A stretch of DNA of 64,000 nucleotides from Microbacteriaceae bacterium VKM Ac-2855. GTDB lineage: Bacteria; Actinomycetota; Actinomycetes; Actinomycetales; Microbacteriaceae. Position numbers and translations under genes: made by a program. The stretch's first letter is position 1. Each line of letters starts with the position of its first letter. This document shows positions 8,396 to 18,372 of this stretch, piece after piece. Location: assembly GCA_013204985.1 (NCBI GenBank), contig JABMLG010000009.1:124001-188000 (forward strand), given 5' to 3'. The notes below the pieces were generated by a model that made no database searches, had not been told where the DNA came from, and worked only from the letters and a program-made list of their open reading frames with translations.

Positions 8396-8553
8396 GCGAA
8401 ATGTTTCAGCTCGGGGCGGCCCGGGCTCCAACTTTTCGCGTCAGAGGTGGGGGTGCCGGCCGCCTCGGTGCCCGGGATGACGCAGGCGTCACCCTCGCAG
8501 ACCGGCACGGCGTCCGAGCCGAGCATCGTGAACGGCGTCGGTGCAGCGCTCAT
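8392..8553 (-). CDS. Small 53-residue CX4C protein coupled to a DsbA-type gene
   Basis: Not recognised as a named family. The ATG at 8553 overlaps the stop of the DsbA/FrnE-type gene (ATGA), and the frame runs 53 codons to TAG at 8394-8392. The peptide begins MSAAPTPFTMLGSDAVPV and contains CEGDACVIPG, that is two Cys four residues apart followed by an acidic, Thr/Pro-rich tail ending KHFA. There is no signal peptide or membrane helix. Coupled translation behind a thiol oxidoreductase and a Cys pair suggest a redox partner, substrate or metal-binding helper, but this is inference. It is below the usual length cut-off of gene finders. Confidence 0.6.
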   Translation of the reverse strand: MSAAPTPFTMLGSDAVPVCEGDACVIPGTEAAGTPTSDAKSWSPGRPELKHFA

Positions 8554-9233
8554 GCCGACACCGCGGAGCGCTGGGCGACCACGTGCTGGAGGACCTCGGC
8601 GAAGGCCGATGCCTCCTGCGCGCCGGACACGCCGTACTGGCCGTCGAGAACGAAGAACGGCACGCCGTTGATGCCATAGGCGCCCGCCTGGGCGATGTCG
8701 GACTGCACGGCCGCCAGGTACTCGTCCTCGGCGAGCGAGCGCAGCACCTCATCACGATCGAGCCCCACCTCAGCGGCGAGGGAGGCGAGCACCTCGACGT
8801 CGGCGAGGTTCGCGCCCTCGGTGAAGTACGCGCGCAGCAGTCGCTCCTTCAGTTCGAGCTGGAGGCCCCGCGCCTTGGCGAAGTGCAGCACCTGGTGCGC
8901 TGTGACGGTCTTGACGTGCTGCAGCGAATCGAAGTCGTAGTCGAGGCCGACGGACGCCGCGATCTCGGTGACGCGTGAGAGCATCGCCTCGGCCTGCGCT
9001 TCGGGGATGCCTTTATGCTTCGCGAGGTACGCCGCCTCGCTGCCGACGAAGTCGCTCGGGGTATCGGGCGAGAGCTCGAACGAGTGGTACTCGACGACCA
9101 CCTCCGGCGCATCCGGATTCGCGGCGCGGAACTGGGCCGCCCCGCTCTCGAACTTGCGCTTGCCGATGTAGCACCACGGGCACGCGATGTCGGACCAGAC
9201 GTCGACCTTGATAGCAGTGGATTCAGAAGTCAC
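8550..9233 (-). CDS. DsbA-family (FrnE-like) cytoplasmic oxidoreductase
   Basis: About 227 residues with a thioredoxin-fold DsbA domain: KVDVWSDIACPWCYIGKRKFE near the N-terminus holds the CPWC active site (Cys18, Cys21 from the GTG at 9233). The helical insert and the late NGVPFFVLDGQYGVSGAQ with cis-Pro are typical of FrnE/2-hydroxychromene-isomerase-like members. No signal peptide is visible, so it acts in the cytoplasm. An alternative GTG at 9254 adds seven residues; neither start has a strong ribosome binding site. The next gene (8553) starts inside its stop codon. Confidence 0.9.
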   Translation of the reverse strand: MTSESTAIKVDVWSDIACPWCYIGKRKFESGAAQFRAANPDAPEVVVEYHSFELSPDTPSDFVGSEAAYLAKHKGIPEAQAEAMLSRVTEIAASVGLDYDFDSLQHVKTVTAHQVLHFAKARGLQLELKERLLRAYFTEGANLADVEVLASLAAEVGLDRDEVLRSLAEDEYLAAVQSDIAQAGAYGINGVPFFVLDGQYGVSGAQEASAFAEVLQHVVAQRSAVSA

Positions 9234-9282
9234 GACAAGTGAAACCGAGCGCACCGCGTTCTATTCCGATCCGACGACCGCC

Positions 9283-10350
9283 TCACGCCGATCGCAGCGC
9301 TGCGACGATGGCGTCCACGTCCGCAGCGTCGTTCCAGAGGTGGAAGGCGACCCGCACCCGACCACCGCGACCCGAGACCTTCAGCCCCGCCGCCGCGAGC
9401 GCCGCCAGCGCCGAACCATCCGGATCCGCCCAGGTCACGATCGCCTGGTGCTGGGGCTGGAATCCGAGGCGTTCGCAGAGCAGATCACCCAGTCCGGATG
9501 CGTGCCGCCAGACCTCCCGCTGGTCGAGTGATGCGTGCAGCGCGAGCGAGACGTCGGCCCCGACGAAGGCCTGCCAGGCGGGCGACACGTCGAAGCGGCG
9601 CGCATCGGCAGCAAGTCGCATCTGCGGCCCGTAACAGGAGCCCCAGACGTCATCGCCGGCGTACCAGCCGGCCTGCACCGGGGTCAGTTCGGTCGCGAAG
9701 CTCTCGGAGACCGTCATGAAGGCCACGCCCCGCGGTGAGCAGAGCCATTTGTACGCGTGGGTCACCGTTGCATCGAAGAGACTCGCGTCCACCGGATGCA
9801 CACCCGCCGCCTGCGTGAGGTCGCACACGGTGCGGACGCCGTGCCCCTCCGCTGCCGCGATCACGGCGTCGACGTCGGCGACCTCGCCCGAGCGCGATTG
9901 GATGAACGAGAACACCACGAGATCGTCTGCGTCGGTGAGTGCCGAGGCGAGTTCGGCGAGGGCCACGGAGCGAACGGTGATGCCACGCCCCTGTGCCAGG
10001 AACGGGAACACGATGGACGAGAAATCGCCGTCCACACAGACGACGGAGGCGCCGTCGGGAAGCGAGCACGCGATCACCGAGGCCATCGCGGAGGTCTGCG
10101 AGCCCAGCGCCACGCGGGAGACATCGACGCCCACGATCCGGGCGAACGAGTGTCGGCTGCGCTCGACCGCGGCTCCGTAGGTGACCGCATCGGCCTCACC
10201 GAGGAACCAGCGTTCGGCATCGGCCCGAAGGGCTTCGATGGTTTCGAGGGCCGGCAGGCCGAGCGTGCAGGCGTTGTGATAGCCGCGCGCTCCCGCGAAA
10301 TGGTCGCGGAGCTCGGCGAAGCGGGTGTCGGACGCTGTCACTGGTGCCAT
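9283..10350 (-). CDS. Class V aminotransferase (cysteine desulfurase-like fold)
   Basis: A 355-residue fold-type I PLP enzyme. Lys201 in THAYKWLCSPRG is the Schiff-base lysine and Asp177 in CDLTQAAGV the partner of the PLP ring nitrogen. The family includes cysteine desulfurases, kynureninase-like and EgtE-like lyases; there is no mobile Cys-loop that would point to a true desulfurase. The reaction is unknown. It is divergent from a LysR regulator across an 81-base gap containing an LTTR box, so it is probably that regulator's target. Confidence 0.85.
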   Translation of the reverse strand: MAPVTASDTRFAELRDHFAGARGYHNACTLGLPALETIEALRADAERWFLGEADAVTYGAAVERSRHSFARIVGVDVSRVALGSQTSAMASVIACSLPDGASVVCVDGDFSSIVFPFLAQGRGITVRSVALAELASALTDADDLVVFSFIQSRSGEVADVDAVIAAAEGHGVRTVCDLTQAAGVHPVDASLFDATVTHAYKWLCSPRGVAFMTVSESFATELTPVQAGWYAGDDVWGSCYGPQMRLAADARRFDVSPAWQAFVGADVSLALHASLDQREVWRHASGLGDLLCERLGFQPQHQAIVTWADPDGSALAALAAAGLKVSGRGGRVRVAFHLWNDAADVDAIVAALRSA

Positions 10351-10407
10351 ACATCGAGGATCCCTCCCCCGAGTCGATCACACCAGACCAGGCCTTCGAT
10401 GCGACGC

Positions 10408-10425
10408 ATAACCGCGCGTTATCCT
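10408..10425. promoter_or_regulatory. LysR-type (T-N11-A) box overlapping the regulator's -10
   Basis: ATAAC-N5-GTTAT (10408-10422) is a 15-base palindrome with the T-N11-A core (T10409, A10421). TATCCT at 10420-10425 lies exactly six bases before the LysR ATG, so the regulator's own -10 box overlaps the palindrome. This fits autorepression plus control of the divergent aminotransferase. Confidence 0.6.
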
Positions 10426-10431
10426 TGCCGG

Positions 10432-11382
10432 ATGAATCCCGCCGCGGCTCCGCTCGACCTGCAGACGCTGACGATCATGCGAGCGATCGCCGACTCGGGT
10501 TCCATCACGGCGGCGGCGCGCAGCCTGGGGTACAGCCAACCCGCGATCACGCAGCATCTGCAGCGCGCCGAACGACGGCTCGGTCTCGCCCTGGTGACAC
10601 GTGCCGGTCGCAGCGTTCGACTGACCGAGGCCGGTGCCGTGCTGGCCAGGCACGCCGTCTCGGTGAGCGCCTCCCTGACGGCGGCGGGCGATGAGCTGGC
10701 CCTGCTCTCGGGCGTGCAGACCGGGCGCGTCACCGTCGCCGGCTTCCCCACCGCGTCCGCCACTCTCGTTCCGCGGCTCCTCGCGATGGTGCGCGAGCGT
10801 CACCCCGGCCTGACCGTGCGGTACCTCGAGGCCGAGCCGCCGGAAGCGATCACATTGCTTCGCGATGGCGGCTGCGATCTGGCCTTCACGTTCAGCTACG
10901 CGGGTGACCGACAAGACCCGCACGGTCCGCGGTCCGAATCGGGCTTCTCCATGGTCGACCTGGCGGATGATGAGATGGTCCTCGCGATTCCGCGCACGCA
11001 TCCGCTGGCCGGCGAGTCGGGTCCGCTCGCTCTGAATGGCCTGGCCGCCGAAGAGTGGATCGGGGGCTGTCCGCTCTGCCGCGGGCATCTGCTCGCGGCC
11101 TGCCACGATGCGGGATTCTCGCCGACGATCGGCTACGAGACCGACAACTTCGTCGCGATGACCGCGATGGTCGCCGCCGGTCTGGGAATGGCTCTCGTTC
11201 CGCAGCTTTCCGTGCGGTCCGCGTCTCTGCCGGACGGCGTCGTCGTGCGCACGGTCGCGCCGCGGATCGACCGCCGCATCCACCTGCTGGCCGGTCAGGG
11301 CCGCGAACGGATCCCGGCCGTCGCCGCCGTTCGCGCCGCCGCCCTCGATCTCGTACTCACCGAGTGGAGCCTCACGCCCTGA
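10432..11382 (+). CDS. LysR-family transcriptional regulator
   Basis: A 316-residue protein. Residues 5-65 form the winged helix-turn-helix (LQTLTIMRAIADSGSITAAA, SQPAITQHLQRAERRLG); the rest is the two-lobed effector-binding domain. The ATG at 10432 follows TATCCT by six bases with no Shine-Dalgarno, which suggests a leaderless message. The likely target is the divergent class V aminotransferase, whose substrate or product may be the effector. Confidence 0.92.
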   Translation: MNPAAAPLDLQTLTIMRAIADSGSITAAARSLGYSQPAITQHLQRAERRLGLALVTRAGRSVRLTEAGAVLARHAVSVSASLTAAGDELALLSGVQTGRVTVAGFPTASATLVPRLLAMVRERHPGLTVRYLEAEPPEAITLLRDGGCDLAFTFSYAGDRQDPHGPRSESGFSMVDLADDEMVLAIPRTHPLAGESGPLALNGLAAEEWIGGCPLCRGHLLAACHDAGFSPTIGYETDNFVAMTAMVAAGLGMALVPQLSVRSASLPDGVVVRTVAPRIDRRIHLLAGQGRERIPAVAAVRAAALDLVLTEWSLTP

Positions 11383-11405
11383 CCCGCGCGGGACCCACTC
11401 TCGGG

Positions 11406-11436
11406 TCGAGGGCGCCGCTGAGCGGGGCGCCCTCGA
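11406..11436. terminator. Bidirectional terminator hairpin
   Basis: The 11-base arms TCGAGGGCGCC (11406-11416) and GGCGCCCTCGA (11426-11436) pair around a 9-base loop, between the convergent LysR and oxidoreductase genes. GGGACC and GGTCCC flank it on both sides and could extend the structure. Confidence 0.65.
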
Positions 11437-11459
11437 ACCGAGGCGGGGTCCCTCGCGGG

Positions 11460-12473
11460 TCAGGCGCGGGCGAGAGCGTGGGCGGCCTCGATGACGGCGA
11501 CCACCGCACGGGCGTCGTGCACATCGACCGGCGAGGGCGCTCCCGAGGTCAGCCTCGCGGCGACGCCCGCGTAGAACGCGGCGTAATTCCCGCGCTCCGA
11601 CGGAACCGGCTCATCGCCCAACACACCCCAGTGGCTCGCAGGGACAACGCCGAAATCGGCGTCGAGCGGAGACGCACCGCCGTGACGGATCGCCTCCTCC
11701 TGCGGATCCAGGCCATAGGTGGTGAACGCGGCCTCGGTGCCGAGCACCCGCAAGCGTGGGCCGCTCGCCCGAGCCACCCGGCTCATCGTGAGGTGCGAAC
11801 GCACTCCGCTCTCGTGGAGCAACGAGACGAATGCGTCGTCCTCGCTGGCCCCACCGTGATGCAGGATGCTCGTTTCAGCCGTCGTCACAGCGGCGGGGCC
11901 GAACAGCAGCAGCGTTTGATCGATCAGGTGGCTGCCCAGGTCGAAGAGAATGCCACCGCCCTGCGAGACCGGGATCGACGTCTGCCAGCGTCCCCGCTTC
12001 GGTTCGCTCCAGCGCTCGAACGTCGACTCGAAGCGCAGTACCCGACCGAGCCGGTTCTCGCGCAGAAGTCTGCGCACGGTGAGCAGGTCCGCGTCCCAGC
12101 GCCGGTTCTGGAAAACGAACACCGGCCGCCCGGAGCGCTCAGAGGCGGCGATGATCGCGTCCGCGTCGGCGACAGTCGGAGCGAAGGGCTTGTCGATCAC
12201 CACGGCCGATCCGGCGTCGAGTGCGGCGACCGCCTGCTCGCGGTGCACGTGCGGGGGCGAGGCGAGCACAACGAGATCGAGGCGGGCTGAGACGACATCG
12301 TCGACGCTCGTCACGATGCGCGCATCCGGATGCGCGGCGTGCGCGGCCGCGGCGCGTTCCGCGTCCGACGTCGAGATCATCGCGATCTCGAAGGCAGGAT
12401 CGGCGGCGAGGAACGGGGTGTGAAAGACCTGACCCGACAGCCCGTAACCCACCACTCCGGCCCGGATGCTCAT
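11460..12473 (-). CDS. Gfo/Idh/MocA-family NAD(P)-dependent oxidoreductase
   Basis: A 337-residue sugar or polyol dehydrogenase-like enzyme. The Rossmann opening [15 protein letters not shown] gives the dinucleotide site, [10 protein letters not shown] carries the conserved Lys-Pro motif, and the C-terminal half is the alpha/beta substrate domain with [13 protein letters not shown]. The substrate is unknown. ATG 12473 overlaps the uppS stop, so it is the last gene of the recO-uppS unit by position. Confidence 0.9.
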   Translation of the reverse strand: MSIRAGVVGYGLSGQVFHTPFLAADPAFEIAMISTSDAERAAAAHAAHPDARIVTSVDDVVSARLDLVVLASPPHVHREQAVAALDAGSAVVIDKPFAPTVADADAIIAASERSGRPVFVFQNRRWDADLLTVRRLLRENRLGRVLRFESTFERWSEPKRGRWQTSIPVSQGGGILFDLGSHLIDQTLLLFGPAAVTTAETSILHHGGASEDDAFVSLLHESGVRSHLTMSRVARASGPRLRVLGTEAAFTTYGLDPQEEAIRHGGASPLDADFGVVPASHWGVLGDEPVPSERGNYAAFYAGVAARLTSGAPSPVDVHDARAVVAVIEAAHALARA

Positions 12474-13282
12474 CGGATCGACGCCTTCGGTGCGTCGGTC
12501 GCCCCGCCGAACCTGCGCGTGCGTCCGCCGTAGTACTCGATCGCCTCCCAGAGATCGGTGCGCGAGAAGTCGGGCCAGAGCTGATCGAGGAAGACCATTT
12601 CGGCGTAGGCGCTCTGCCACAGCAGGAAATTGCTGGTGCGCTGCTCGCCGGAGGAGCGGACGAAGAGATCGACGTCGGGCATATCCGGGATGTACATGGC
12701 GCGGGCGATCGCCTTCTCCGTGATGCCGCTGGGCTTGAGGCGACCGGCCGCCACCTCTGCGGCGAGGCTCTGCACCGCATCCGCGATCTCGGTACGGCCA
12801 CCGTAATTGACGCACATGGTGAGCGTGAGCACATCGTTGTCAGCGGTGAGCTGCTCGGCGTACTGAAGCTCGTTGATCACCGAGGCCCAGAGTCGGGGCT
12901 TCCGGCCCGCCCAGCGCACCCGCACGCCCCACTCGTTCAACTGGTCGCGTCGCCGGTGCAACACGTCGCGATTGAAACCCATCAGGAAGCGGACCTCCTC
13001 GGGCGAACGCTTCCAGTTCTCGGTCGAGAACGCGTACACGCTGATGTTCTTGACGCCGATCTGGATCGCACCGGCGACCACGTCCAGCAGCGCCGCCTCA
13101 CCCATCTTGTGGCCCTCGATGCGTGTGAGTCCGCGACCGTTCGCCCAACGACCGTTGCCGTCCATCACGATCGCGACGTGGTTCGGCACCGCCTTCTTGG
13201 GCAGCTCCGGCGGGTAGACCCCCGTCCAATCGATCGGCTTGAACGCGACCGCGTCTTTGTGGGTGAAGGGCTTCGGGGTCAT
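12470..13282 (-). CDS. uppS: Isoprenyl transferase (undecaprenyl diphosphate synthase type)
   Basis: A 270-residue cis-prenyltransferase that makes the polyprenyl diphosphate carrier for cell wall synthesis. The catalytic Asp lies in [31 protein letters not shown] and the C-terminal [18 protein letters not shown] are family signatures. The ATG at 13282 overlaps the recO stop (ATGA), and its own stop overlaps the oxidoreductase start. Chain length of the product cannot be told. Confidence 0.95.
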   Translation of the reverse strand: MTPKPFTHKDAVAFKPIDWTGVYPPELPKKAVPNHVAIVMDGNGRWANGRGLTRIEGHKMGEAALLDVVAGAIQIGVKNISVYAFSTENWKRSPEEVRFLMGFNRDVLHRRRDQLNEWGVRVRWAGRKPRLWASVINELQYAEQLTADNDVLTLTMCVNYGGRTEIADAVQSLAAEVAAGRLKPSGITEKAIARAMYIPDMPDVDLFVRSSGEQRTSNFLLWQSAYAEMVFLDQLWPDFSRTDLWEAIEYYGGRTRRFGGATDAPKASIR

Positions 13283-14001
13283 CGGTTGACGTGCTCCAAG
13301 GATCTGAGTCCGCGTTCGAGGTGGAACTGGGTGTAAGCCGCCACCACGCCGGAGGCGCGGGACCGGGTGCCGTGCTCGGCTCCCTCCGCTGCGGCCCAGT
13401 CGCCGGTGAGCAGGGCGCCGAGGTGCTCGACGACCTCCAGGGTGACGCGTGGCGCTCCGGGCGGCGTGCAATCGGGGCACACCACGCCGCCCATCCGCAC
13501 CTCGATCGCGCTGTGCGGGCCCGGGGCGCCGCAGCGGGCGCAGTCCTCGAAGCTCGGTGCCCACCCCGCGATCGAGAGTGACCGCAGCAGGTAGGAGTCG
13601 AGCGTGAGGGTGGGAGTGTGCTCGGAGCGGCTGAGCGAGCGCAACGCGCCGACGAGGAGCAGATATTGCTGCAGAGAGGCGTCCGCATCGGTGAGTCGGT
13701 CGGCCGTCTCGACCATGGCGTTCGCCGCCGTGTAGGAGTCGTAGTCGGCCGCGATCAGAGCTCCGTACGCCCCGATCGACTCGGCCTGGTTCACGATGTC
13801 GAGGTTGCGGCCTTCGTAGAGCTGGAGGTCGGCGACCATAAAGGGCTCGAGGCGCGAACCGAACTTCGAGCCCGTTTTGCGCACGCCCTTCGCGACGGCG
13901 CGGATCTTGCCGTGCTGGCGCGACAGCATCGTCACGATCCGGTCGGCTTCGCCCAGCTTGTGGGTGCGCAGCACAACGGCTTCGTCACGATAAGTGGGCA
14001 T
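13279..14001 (-). CDS. recO: DNA repair protein RecO
   Basis: A 240-residue protein of the RecFOR pathway that loads RecA at single-strand gaps. The N-terminal OB fold [21 protein letters not shown] is diagnostic, and the zinc module CARCGAP...CPDC is intact. ATG 14001 matches the usual N-terminus; ATG 14010 three codons earlier is possible, with GAGAGG close upstream. First gene of the recO-uppS-oxidoreductase set. Confidence 0.95.
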   Translation of the reverse strand: MPTYRDEAVVLRTHKLGEADRIVTMLSRQHGKIRAVAKGVRKTGSKFGSRLEPFMVADLQLYEGRNLDIVNQAESIGAYGALIAADYDSYTAANAMVETADRLTDADASLQQYLLLVGALRSLSRSEHTPTLTLDSYLLRSLSIAGWAPSFEDCARCGAPGPHSAIEVRMGGVVCPDCTPPGAPRVTLEVVEHLGALLTGDWAAAEGAEHGTRSRASGVVAAYTQFHLERGLRSLEHVNR

Positions 14002-14085
14002 GCAGGTCATTATCCTCTCGACCCCCGACAGTGAGCAGGATGCCGCGCGGTCGGTACGCCCCGAGGCCGCAGACGATCTGTCACG

Positions 14086-14766
14086 ATGGTGGCCGTGCCC
14101 GCCGCCGTCTTCAGCATCCCCGCCTGGGCCGATCTGCTCGCCATCGCGATCGGTTGCCTCCAGGGCGCGATGTTCGCCGGCGAGTTCCGCGACCGCCGGA
14201 TCGATCTGCTCGGCGTTGCGATCATCGGCACCGCGGTCGGGCTCGGCGGAGGCGTGCTGCGCGACCTGCTGCTCCAAGCTCCGCTCGTGGCCCTACACAC
14301 CAACTCATACCTGCTGGTCGCGGTGCTCGCCTCCTTGTTCGGCATGCTCCTGCAGCATCTCTTCAACCGACTCGACGGTGTCATCACAGCGCTGGACGCA
14401 CTGACGATCGGCCTGTTCGGCGCGATCGGAACGACAAAGGCGCTCTCGCTCGGTGTGCCCGAGGTGCCCGCGATCTTCGTCGGCACCATCTCGGCGGTGG
14501 GCGGCTCGGTGGTGCGCGACATCCTGCTGAACCGCCCGATCGCGCTGATGCACGTCGGATCGCTCTACGCGATCGCCGCTCTGGCCGGCACCGTCGTGCT
14601 CGTCGTCTTCGTGCACTTCGGCATCCTGATCGACTTCGCCGCACCGATCGGGGTCGCGGTGACAACGGTGATCAGACTGCTCGCCGTGCGTTACGGCTGG
14701 AGCCTCCCGGAACAACGTGCGCTCAGCCGAGTGCCGCGACTGCGCTGGCGCAAGCGCGAGAACTGA
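14086..14766 (+). CDS. TRIC-type (UPF0126) cation channel-like membrane protein
   Basis: A 226-residue protein with about seven hydrophobic helices. The two inverted repeats characteristic of bacterial TRIC channels are seen: [21 protein letters not shown] and [19 protein letters not shown], each with the GGxxRD motif. Family members are trimeric potassium-conducting channels in structural work; in-cell role is unclear. It is divergent from recO and its 3' end faces the stem-loop array. Confidence 0.85.
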   Translation: MVAVPAAVFSIPAWADLLAIAIGCLQGAMFAGEFRDRRIDLLGVAIIGTAVGLGGGVLRDLLLQAPLVALHTNSYLLVAVLASLFGMLLQHLFNRLDGVITALDALTIGLFGAIGTTKALSLGVPEVPAIFVGTISAVGGSVVRDILLNRPIALMHVGSLYAIAALAGTVVLVVFVHFGILIDFAAPIGVAVTTVIRLLAVRYGWSLPEQRALSRVPRLRWRKREN

Positions 14767-14790
14767 GCAGAGTGCCGGGCTCGTGCTCGC

Positions 14791-15720
14791 GCACTCCGAG
14801 GCCGGATGGGGAGGCCCGGGTTGTCGCGAAGCGTCCATCCGACGGCCGTCGCGGACGATTCACGCCCACCCGGACCCGTATCCACGCCTCCGACGCCGGA
14901 CGGGGAAGCCCGGGTTGTCGCAAAGCGTCCACCCGGCGGCCGTCGCGGACGATACACGCCCACCCCGACCCGTATCCACGCCTCCGACGCCGGACGGGGA
15001 AGCCCGCGTTGTCGCAAAGCGTCCATCCGGCGGCCGTCGCGGACGATTCACGCCCACCCCGACTTGTTCACACCTCCGACGAGCGGACGGGGAGGCCCGG
15101 GTTGTCGCGAAACGTCCACCCGACGGCCGTCGCGGACGATCCACGCCCACCCCGACCCGTATCCACGCACCCGACGACCGGATGGGGAGGCCCGGGTTGT
15201 CGCCAAGCGTCCACACGGCGGCCGTCGCGGACGATTCACGCCCACCCCGACCCGTATCCACGCACCCGACGACCGACGAGGCGACCCGCGTTGTCGCGAA
15301 GCGTCCACCCGGCGGCCCTCGCGGACGATTCACGCCCACCCCGACCCGTATCCACGCATCCGAGGCCGGACGAGGCGACCCGGGTTGTCGCGAAACGTCC
15401 ACCCGACGGCCGTCGCGGACGATACACGCCCAGCCCGACCCGTATCCACGCACCCGACGACCGACGAGGCGACCCGCGTTGTCGCGAAACGTCCACCCGA
15501 CGGCCGTCGCGGACGATCCACGCCCACCCCGACCCGTATCCACGCACCCGACGACCGGATGGGGAGGCCCGGGTTGTCGCCAAGCGGCCATCCGGCGGCC
15601 GTCGCGGACGATTCACGCCCACCCCGACCGTATCCACGCACCCGACGACCGGACGGGGAGGCCCGGGTTGTCGCGAAGCGTCCACCCGGCGGCCGTCGCG
15701 GACGATACACGCCCACCCCG
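14791..15720. repeat. Array of ten tandem 93-95 bp stem-loop units
   Basis: The marker TTGTCGC recurs at 14821, 14915, 15009, 15102, 15197, 15291, 15385, 15479, 15574 and 15668. A partial unit (14791-14820) opens the array and the last unit is cut at 15720; together they make one unit. Each unit holds an imperfect inverted repeat: the left arm GTTGTCGCGAAGCGTCC pairs with the right arm GGACGATTCACGCCCAC at 13 of 17 positions, around a loop that in several units contains the palindrome CGACGGCCGTCG. The remainder is a linker whose end varies between four versions. The period is not a multiple of three, so the long open frames here are artefacts. Units 4 and 8 are identical over 95 bases. It lies between the convergent TRIC-type gene and leuA. 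Confidence 0.95.
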
Positions 15721-15848
15721 TCGGTCGGTGCGGCGGCGTCCAGCCGTCGACAACGGGCTTCGCGCCGATGCGAGCGACGCGCGGCTCGACGATGTCGCCG
15801 AAGAACGCATCGCACCGCGTGAGGCCGCGGTCGAATTGCGCCGGGTCC
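15721..15848. other. Unassigned segment between the array and the leuA hairpin
   Basis: About 130 bases with no stop codon in one minus-strand frame, reading as a protein-like segment (CDAFFGDIVEPRVARIGA and following PVVDGWTPPH). It has no start or stop of its own and runs into the array. It may be a gene remnant into which the repeats expanded, or chance. I do not recognise it. Confidence 0.25.
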
Positions 15849-15849
15849 G

Positions 15850-15894
15850 GGGTTGTCACTCGTCCCGCGACGCGGCGAGACCGAGCGACAACCC
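15850..15894 (-). terminator. leuA terminator hairpin, related to the repeat family
   Basis: The stem starts eight bases after the leuA stop. GGGTTGTC pairs with GACAACCC at the base, then CTCG and GAGT/CGGTC regions continue with one wobble and one bulge up to GCGG/CGCG near the loop. The arm reads GGGTTGTCACTCGTCCCGCG on the plus strand and closely matches the hairpin at 56117. Confidence 0.7.
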
Positions 15895-15902
15895 GTCGAC
15901 GG

Positions 15903-17783
<1,881 letters not shown>

Positions 17784-17823
17784 TCAGCCCACGACGAACT
17801 CCGCGACGAGGGAGGCCTGGAAA

Positions 17824-17868
17824 CTAGGACTCGTCGCGGCGGCTAAGAAGGAGCAGACCGAAACGCAC
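17824..17868 (-). CDS. leuL: leuA leader peptide
   Basis: A 14-codon frame starting GTG at 17868: MRFGLLLLSRRDES, with four consecutive leucine codons CTG CTC CTT CTT. It lies about 155 bases upstream of leuA on the same strand. TACCCT at 17875-17880 is six bases before the GTG, so the message would start at the leader codon itself. Ribosome stalling at the Leu run when charged Leu-tRNA is scarce would change folding downstream and raise leuA expression. The frame and codon run are seen; the mechanism rests on the known leuA attenuation of actinobacteria. Confidence 0.85.
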   Translation of the reverse strand: MRFGLLLLSRRDES

Positions 17869-17874
17869 GAAATC

Positions 17875-17880
17875 AGGGTA
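17875..17880 (-). promoter_or_regulatory. leuA leader promoter -10 box
   Basis: TACCCT on the minus strand, six bases before the leuL GTG. No good -35 box was identified. Confidence 0.5.
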
Positions 17881-17972
17881 ACACCGCGAAGGGCGGTCGT
17901 GACACCCGCCGCCGCCGATCGGGTGCCGCCGCCACCGATCTCTCCCGCCGACGCGCGGACGCGATCGAGATG

Positions 17973-18284
17973 TCAGGCCGCGAGGCGCACATCCGCTCGC
18001 GACAGGCCCGCCGCGAGCGTGCTCGCGCCGCGGGCTTCGGCTGCGAGGTCGAGCGTGGACGGAAGCAGCATCTCGGCGATGTCGCGGACGAGTCGCCAGA
18101 GCTCGATGCCCAGAGCGCCGCAGATCGCCTCGAGGATCTCCGACGAGGCCTCCTTGCGGCCCCGCTCGATCTCGGAGAGGTACGGCAGCGACACCCGACA
18201 GGCGCGTGAGAGGTCTCGGAGAGTCAGGCCCTGGGCGAGCCGGTGTTCGCGCACCACCGCACCGATCGCGTGTCGCAGCAGCAT
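17973..18284 (-). CDS. clgR: XRE-family regulator of the ClgR type
   Basis: A 103-residue protein. The helix-turn-helix LRDLSRACRVSLPYLSEIERGRKEASSEIL is the signature of ClgR, the actinobacterial activator of clp protease and other proteostasis genes. GAGAGG precedes the ATG. The protein ends RLAA; ClgR of other actinobacteria is itself removed by Clp proteases through a C-terminal Ala-Ala type signal, so the ending suggests the same feedback here. No partner clp gene is in the window. Confidence 0.85.
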   Translation of the reverse strand: MLLRHAIGAVVREHRLAQGLTLRDLSRACRVSLPYLSEIERGRKEASSEILEAICGALGIELWRLVRDIAEMLLPSTLDLAAEARGASTLAAGLSRADVRLAA

Positions 18285-18350
18285 CGTTCTCGCCTCTCGT
18301 CATTCCGTCGAGCCGAGCCTAGGAGCCGGACTCGACACGGAGGAACGCCG

Positions 18351-18367
18351 TTCTGCTCAGGGCAGAA
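18351..18367 (-). terminator. Short hairpin after the response regulator gene
   Basis: TTCTGC (18351-18356) and GCAGAA (18362-18367) pair around five bases, starting just beyond the regulator's stop at 18373. A weak candidate terminator. Confidence 0.4.
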
Positions 18368-18372
18368 TCGGG

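Noticed and set aside
14791-15720. CRISPR array
   Set aside because: Units are 93-95 bp, similar along the whole length, with no short conserved repeat separating unique spacers, and no cas genes are nearby.
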